From NCBI GenBank assembly GCA_022578965.1, contig MU400649.1:43345-107344 (forward strand): DNA of 64,000 nucleotides, given 5' to 3'. The position numbers were made by a program, and so were the translations under genes. Of the stretch, positions 58,288 through 64,000 are shown in pieces. How positions within the stretch are numbered: position 1 is the first letter of the stretch; every line of letters starts with the position of its first letter. Below the pieces are notes generated by a model, which was not told the DNA's origin, made no database searches, and worked only from the letters and a program-made list of their open reading frames with translations. The DNA comes from Xylaria sp. FL1777 (Eukaryota > Ascomycota > Sordariomycetes > Xylariales > Xylariaceae).

Positions 58288-59703
58288 ATGGAACTGGAGC
58301 CATCAACAATGTTCTCGGGCGAAGAAACTCCCAGGTGAGTGTTCTACTCTAGCTACCTGTAGTGCTAAGACTTACATCTACAGCACGAATGACATTGTCA
58401 TTGCGTTGATGGGCATGACTGGTTCAGGCAAAAGTTCTCTAATTAGCCTTTGCACTGATCAAGTGATTGAAATCGGCCACGATCTTCAATCATGTAAGTC
58501 CTTATCCGAAGGATCCATGTACGATAGATTGAAGTTGATACTAATCAAAGACTCGTTTAGGTACGCAGGACGTACGCACCTATGCCTTCCGTCACCCGAA
58601 ACTCCGATCCGGTCGTGTTTACCTTGTCGATACCCCAGGCTTTGATGACAGGAATAAGAGTGATACAGAAGTTCTTCGAACGCTAGCTGCGTGGCTAGCG
58701 GCAACCTATTCTAGAGGCGTCAAACTCTCTGGAATCGTGTATTTGCACAGAATCAACCAAACACGAATGCAAGGATCCGCATTGAAGAACATAGCACTTT
58801 TCAGGTCTCTATGTGGGGACAATGCATTGAAAAAGATCGTCCTAGCCACGACAATGTGGGATATAACGGAAAACGAGGTGGCGGAAAGCCGAGAAAAACA
58901 ACTCAAGGAGACAAGCAAGTATTGGGGCGGGATGGTCGCTAAAGTAATATAACCCAAACTTCGCTATTTATTGCATCTCGGCACCAATTAACACTTTAAA
59001 TAGGGAAGTCAAGTCTTTCGGCACGATAACACGCAAAAGTCCGCATTTGCCCTAATTGAGATCTTTATGAAAGAGGAGTCAAAGATTGTTCTCAACATCC
59101 AAAACGAGATGGTCCATGACCACAAGCCCTTGGATAAAACGGAGGCAGGAAATAACATAAAAACAATGTTAAATGAACAGGAAGCAAAATTGGAAAAAGA
59201 AATTCAAAATCTCAAGTCTGAATTCAAAGAAGCTCTGATTAAAAAGGATGAAGAAATCGCTGAGATTCTCAGGGAGTCAAGCCGTGAGCAAGAGGAATTG
59301 TTGCAGCAGGTTGGTATCAACTTCATATTAACCGAAAACACTAATGGGAATGTACTCACTTCACTTACATTAACGCTTGCGCCGGTGAATTGCTTGGTAC
59401 TTACTTTAATTCTCGAACCGAGCACTAATAGCCATCGTTCGACAGGTACTTCACAACCAACAAAGGCTACAAGCAACGATGCAACAACTGCATGAATCAA
59501 AGTCCTCAGAACCGGAAGATAGATTGGAGAATGAAAGGCAGAAGGGGAAATCGCAACCTCCATCTGACCTCCTAAATGAGCAGTCATCCAGCTTGACCTC
59601 CAATGTGACCCAACGTATAAAACAACTTTATTCTAATTTCGAGCGCCATTTTGATTCCGAGTCCGATTCTAATTCTGAGTCCTTGTCTGACTTCTTCCGC
59701 TAA
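58288..59703 (+). CDS. AIG1-like P-loop GTPase with C-terminal coiled coil
   Basis: Five exons: 58288-58334, 58384-58493, 58561-58943, 59004-59309 and 59446-59703; phases 2, 1, 0, 0; 367 residues. The core shows IVIALMGMTGSGKSS (P-loop, about residues 21-35), VYLVDTPGFDD (G3) and VLATTMWD, with a terminal Asp in the G4 position, followed by GSQVFRHDNTQKSAF (about 181-195, a signature shared with fungal relatives). A charged coiled coil (about 205-285) and a Ser/Asp/Glu-rich C-terminus follow. It is the paralogue of the minus-strand gene next to it, with matching intron position in the G domain. The final intron uses a weaker GTTGGT donor; without it the frame would end at 59495. Confidence 0.85.
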
Positions 59704-59924
59704 AAGTGAAGTTCTGGATGTGCCGGAGGATGGCAATGGAAATGGGATAGGATTCAATAAGTTGATATGAAATGTCAATATAGATGATAATTAAGTTCAA
59801 GCCCCTCCTCAGCTCCCTGGAGTCATAAATTGCCATTTTAGGCAATATTTTAGCTCTAGAAACATTGTTTTAAGAGTTGTTTTAGGAGCTGTTTTAAGAG
59901 TTAATACGTAGCTATATATTAAGA
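59704..59924. other. 3' flank of the GTPase gene and transition into AT-rich DNA
   Basis: About 220 bases with falling GC content. From 59867 to 59902 there are three copies of a 12-base unit (GTTTTAAGAGTT and variants). No coding feature. Confidence 0.6.
59867..59902. repeat. Three-copy 12-bp tandem repeat at the AT-rich boundary
   Basis: Units at 59867-59878, 59879-59890 and 59891-59902: GTTTTAAGAGTT, GTTTTAGGAGCT, GTTTTAAGAGTT. The middle copy differs by transitions (A/G and T/C). It lies immediately before the 16-bp repeat array. Confidence 0.85.
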
Positions 59925-60052
59925 CTGCTTAAAACTAAAACTGCTTAAAATTAAAACTGCTTAAAACTAAAACTGCTTAAAACTAAAACTGCTTAAAATT
60001 AAAACTGCTTAAAACTAAAACTGCTTAAAATTAAAACTGCTTAAAGTTAAAA
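59925..60052. repeat. Eight-copy 16-bp tandem repeat at the AT-rich boundary
   Basis: Eight units of 16 bases with consensus CTGCTTAAAAYTAAAA. The copies vary mainly at one position, C or T, and once A to G; these are transitions, the kind of change RIP makes in repeats. The array sits just inside the start of the very AT-rich block. Confidence 0.92.
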
Positions 60053-63000
60053 CAAAATAAAAGTTAATAATATTAAATAAATTTATTAAAGATTATTTAA
60101 AAAATGCTACTTAATATATAACCTTTTTAATTTAATATAAAGTATATTTTTAAACTAAAACTAGTATTAAAAAATAGTTTTATATTATTAAATATAGCAG
60201 TTAAAAAACTTTAAATAAATAGCAAATAAAACTATTTGTTTTATTTATACTTGTTAAATTAATATATTAAGTAATTTTAAGTAAAAGAACTAATAATGTT
60301 TTATTATATTTAATAATTATATAAACTTAGCGTTTTTTATTTAATGCAGTTTTTTTTTTTTATTTTACTAGCATATTTAAAAAAAACTTACATTTAATAT
60401 TCCTTAATAATTTCATTTTAATTATTAATTTTTTACTTTTTTATTTTTTTACTAAAACTAAATTATAAATTATTAAAACAGTTTTAAAGATCTTATATAA
60501 GCTAAACTACTTTAACTGCTAAAGTTATTAATTTCTTATTTTAAAAAAATCTTAACTTTAAAAACATGTTTTTAAAAGCTATTTTAAAAGTATATATATA
60601 TGTATGTTTTACTTATATTATTACGCTTTTATGTACTTTTATATATAAGTTATATATAAGTATTTCTATAATATATATATATATATAAGCTACTATAATT
60701 AGTTAAGAAAAAATGTATTAATTATAACTATTTATAGCTTTTAGCGCTATAATTATTATAAATAATAGCTAGCTAATAATAATATAATATAAATAAATAA
60801 ACAAAAGCTTAATAAAGCTAATATACTAAAGTTTTTTGTTTTTTTTTTATGTTTGCGTATATATGTTTTATAAGTTATAAAACTGTATTTCTTTTTATTT
60901 ATACTTTATTTAAGCACTTTATTGCATGTTTAGCATTAAAATTAAACTTTTTAAGCATAGCATATTATTTTTTTTAAGCGAGCGCTTTTTTTATTGTTAT
61001 TTGTTTAATTATAAGGTTGTTTTTAAAATGCAAAATGTTAAAAATAGCTATTTTTGTTTTAGTTTAAGTTAAAAAAGCTTATTTTTTTAGCAAAAATAGC
61101 TTTATTTAATAAAATAAAAAAGCATATTTATTATTAAAGTTAAAAAAAAGTTATTAATATTAAAATAATAATTATATTTATTTTTAAATACTATTATATA
61201 AAATTTTTAGCTATTTTTATATAAAATAGCTATAATAAACTTGTTATATATTAATATAACAGGTTTGCTTTTAGGGTTTTAATTTGCAGGTAATAATAGG
61301 ATTCTTAACAGTGGTTTATTAGGGAAGTTTTCGGGGTACTTTTACTACTATGCATTAATAAAGGTCTTAAAAAATTAAAAGTAATAAATATATTAGTGCT
61401 TAGCAGTTATAAAAAATTAATAGCTAAAAAACTAGGACTAAATAAGTAACTAAATATAAAAAATATATAATTATATAAACAAAAAAAAAATAAAAAAAGT
61501 AGTAATCTTTTTTAAACTATTATAAGTTTAGTAAGCATTAAATTATTATAAGTTTAGTAAGCTTTAAATTATTATAAGCTTAGTAAGCTTTAAATTACTG
61601 TAAGCTTAGTAAGCTAAATAAATTATTACATAACTTTAGCTTTAGCTAGCAAAAAAAAAAATGCAAAATATATATAAAAGCATTAAGCTACTTTAAAAGC
61701 TACTTTTATGCTAACTTTATAACATTATTTCTTTTTTTTTAGAATTGTTGTTTTAACAATTTTTTGTAAGTATTTTTCTTTCTTTTTTTTTTTATATATT
61801 ATAATATTAAAGCGCATTAAAAGAACTAATTGCTTATTTAAAACAAAGCAAAAACTCGTTTTTGCTTTTTTTATTAATTTTATTAGCTATAAAGTTATGC
61901 TTTGCTTTTATTACTTTAGTTAGTTATTAACGTGCAAAATAACAAATAATATGTTTTGTAGTGCTTTAAAATAATAAGCTACTAAGTGTTATTTTTTTTT
62001 GCTTTCTAGTTGTTTTAAAACTTCTGCAATTATACTATTTAAAACATTTGTTTTTAGCTTTTTCTTTTTTTATGAATTAAGTAGTTTAACTATAAAGTTA
62101 AAAATAACTTTTAGTTTTAGTTCTTTAAAAGCTTTTCGGGCTTTATTTAAAATTAAAAAGAATTTTTCTTTATATTTTTTTTTTATATACTTTATAAAGT
62201 AAAATGCTATTTTCCTAAAGTTTTAAATTAATATTTAAACATAGTTTAAAAATTTTAATGCTTATTATATGTTTATAATAATAGCTAGGTTAAATATTTT
62301 CTAGTTTTATATTATGTTAATTTTTAACTATTAAATTTATATTTATTTTAAAATAATTATAAATTTTAAAAAGTTAATCTTTTATATATGCTATATATAC
62401 TTTTTTGTATTAAATTATAATTTTGCTTATTTAAATGTTTTTAATACTTAAGTTATGTATTTTTTGTGTTTTTTTAGTGTTTTAAAATAAATTAAAATAT
62501 TATTTAAATAAATAAACATAAATTTATTTAAAAACTTCTGTAAAATTGTTATTATTATATATTAAAAGCTAGCTAATATATTTTATAGTTTTTATAGCAT
62601 AACTATATACTTATATAGTTTATATATTGTTTATATAGCAGTTTTTTATTTTTTTTTTTTAGTTATTTTAATAACATAATATTTATTTAAAATATTAACT
62701 GCTATAAACTATTTTATTTAATTAATGTTTTCTTTTATAATTACTAACAAAATAAAAAAGTATTTATTTATAATAATAATTATATTTAATAATTAGTAGT
62801 TAACTATTATTTGCTATACTAGTTTTTTTTTTTTATTAATTAGTTGTTTTTTATTTTTTATTTTAAGTACTAATATTATAAAGTATTTAATAAATAACTA
62901 AAATTTTTTTAGAAATCTTTTTGCTAAGTTTTTTTAAATATATTTTTATAAAGCGTTTGTTTTATTTAAGCTTATATAATATATTTAATAAAGCTTTAGT

Positions 63001-64000
63001 TAATATTTTTTTTTAATAAAAATATAGTAGTTTTATAAGCTATGTTTAAAAAGTTTTTTTTTTTTTTTTTTTTTGAATAGTTTGTAAAATTTATAATATA
63101 CTTTTAATATTTTGTTTAGAATTTCTTTTGCAATTTTTTTAATTTTTTTGCTTTGTTTTTTATATTTTTAATTAATGGTTTTTATTTTTTATTAAATCAA
63201 AGAGTTATTAGTTTTTAGCTATAATATTTCTAAAATAATGTTATAATTAAATATATTAGCAATATTTAATATAATTTGCTTTTTATATTTTTATATAAAT
63301 ATATTAAAAAGTTTAGTTTTTTTAAGTATATAATTATTATTATAGCTAAAAGTGCTTTTATTAAATTTTTTAATTTTTTAGGATTTTTACTTATATTTTT
63401 AAGAAATTTTATTTTGTTTTACTACTTTAAGTAAAATTATATTAGCTTATGCTTTTAAATTAATTAAAGTATTATACTTTTTTTTTTAATATATAAGTTT
63501 AACTTTAAACTAGTTTTACTAATTATTGCATTAAACTTTATATAAAGCTTTAGTTTTTTTAATTATTTGCTGCTTTTTTAATAAGTGCTTATTTTGTTTT
63601 TTGATTTTTTTTTGTAAAATGTTTAAGTGCTTATTTTATTTAGTACTTTAAATATTATTATATTTTATTTTGTTTTTACTTTTAAGTAAACTTTAAATTA
63701 TAGTTTTTAAGCTTTTTTACTTTTAGTAATTATTTTTTAGTATAACTATGCTTTAATTAACTAGTAATATTTATAGCAGTTATTTTTATATTTTTTTAAA
63801 ATAATATTATAAGTATAATTAAAATTTTTTTTAAATATTATAAATTTTTGTAAATCTTTATAGTAAACTATAGTTATAACTAATTATTTTAATTTATAAA
63901 AGTCTTATATTTTTATTTTTGCAATTTATTTAAAAAACTAATTATTTTTTAATTTATTAAGTAAATATTAGTAGTAATAATATATTATATAATAATTTTA
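60053..64000. other. AT-rich RIP-type block continuing past the window end
   Basis: Almost entirely A and T with long homopolymer runs, scattered TTAGCTAA-type words and residual G/C mostly in AGCT and GCTT contexts. No coding frame beyond short low-complexity ones (for example a Phe/Lys-rich 67-codon frame near 61999) is meaningful. In filamentous ascomycetes such blocks are usually transposon-derived DNA mutated by RIP (C:G to T:A), often heterochromatic, subtelomeric or centromeric. No telomere repeat is present, so the block continues beyond the window. I cannot identify the source element. Confidence 0.85.
61514..61617. repeat. Four-copy 26-bp tandem repeat within the AT-rich block
   Basis: Four 26-base units of the form AAATTATTATAAGTTTAGTAAGCTTT, given here by its two halves AAATTATTATAAG and TTTAGTAAGCTTT. 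The copies differ mainly at T/C and A/G positions, consistent with decay by transitions. Confidence 0.8.

Noticed and set aside
61999..62202. 67-codon Phe/Lys-rich frame in the AT block
   Set aside because: Product of extreme A/T composition, not a gene.

Overview
The window looks like nuclear DNA of a filamentous ascomycete (Pezizomycotina, most likely a Sordariomycete). Genes are well spaced and broken by short introns (49-136 nt, one of 334 nt) with GT...CTAAC/CTGAC...AG signals. The recognisable housekeeping genes are ascomycete-like: Med7, Mak5, Trm7, ADGF-type adenosine deaminase, a SUR7/PalI-like membrane protein. The last 4 kb is an extremely AT-rich block of the kind left by repeat-induced point mutation (RIP). 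All exon coordinates come from reading splice signals and frame by eye.

Layout. 1-8486: no gene that I can support; mixed intergenic sequence with many TACCTA/GGTACC palindromes and simple repeats. 8487-13597: F-box protein, ZNF830/CCDC16-like zinc-finger protein (minus), Mediator subunit Med7. 15766-17260: two small, tandem, helical paralogous proteins of unknown function. 19460-20448: short-chain dehydrogenase. 22938-27653: GNAT acetyltransferase, convergent with the tRNA 2'-O-methyltransferase Trm7, which is divergent from the Mak5 RNA helicase. 28992-38785: a Ser/Thr-rich single-pass membrane protein candidate, a SUR7/PalI-like four-helix protein, a conserved multi-pass membrane protein, and an ADGF-type adenosine deaminase. 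38786-43747: a gene-poor gap with one tRNA-like element.

43748-59703 differs in character and reads as an accessory island next to the AT-rich block. It holds an RBR-type E3 ubiquitin ligase, a 1,136-residue Gly-rich (collagen-like) protein with a Ca-binding-like loop, a secreted modular protein whose C-terminal part resembles NucA/NucB-type nuclease domains, a divergent gene for a SMI1/KNR4 (SUKH)-like protein, and a head-to-head pair of AIG1-like P-loop GTPases. A 309-bp foldback element with TA flanks lies between the secreted protein and the SUKH-like gene. SUKH proteins are known as immunity proteins to nuclease toxins in bacteria, so this divergent pair is the best candidate for an undescribed system here; the pairing is inference.

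One GTPase copy has an intron whose expected AG acceptor reads GG, although the matching intron in its paralogue is the same length and phase and canonical. From about 59.8 kb onward the sequence passes through 12-bp and 16-bp tandem repeats into the AT-rich block, which runs to the end of the window.
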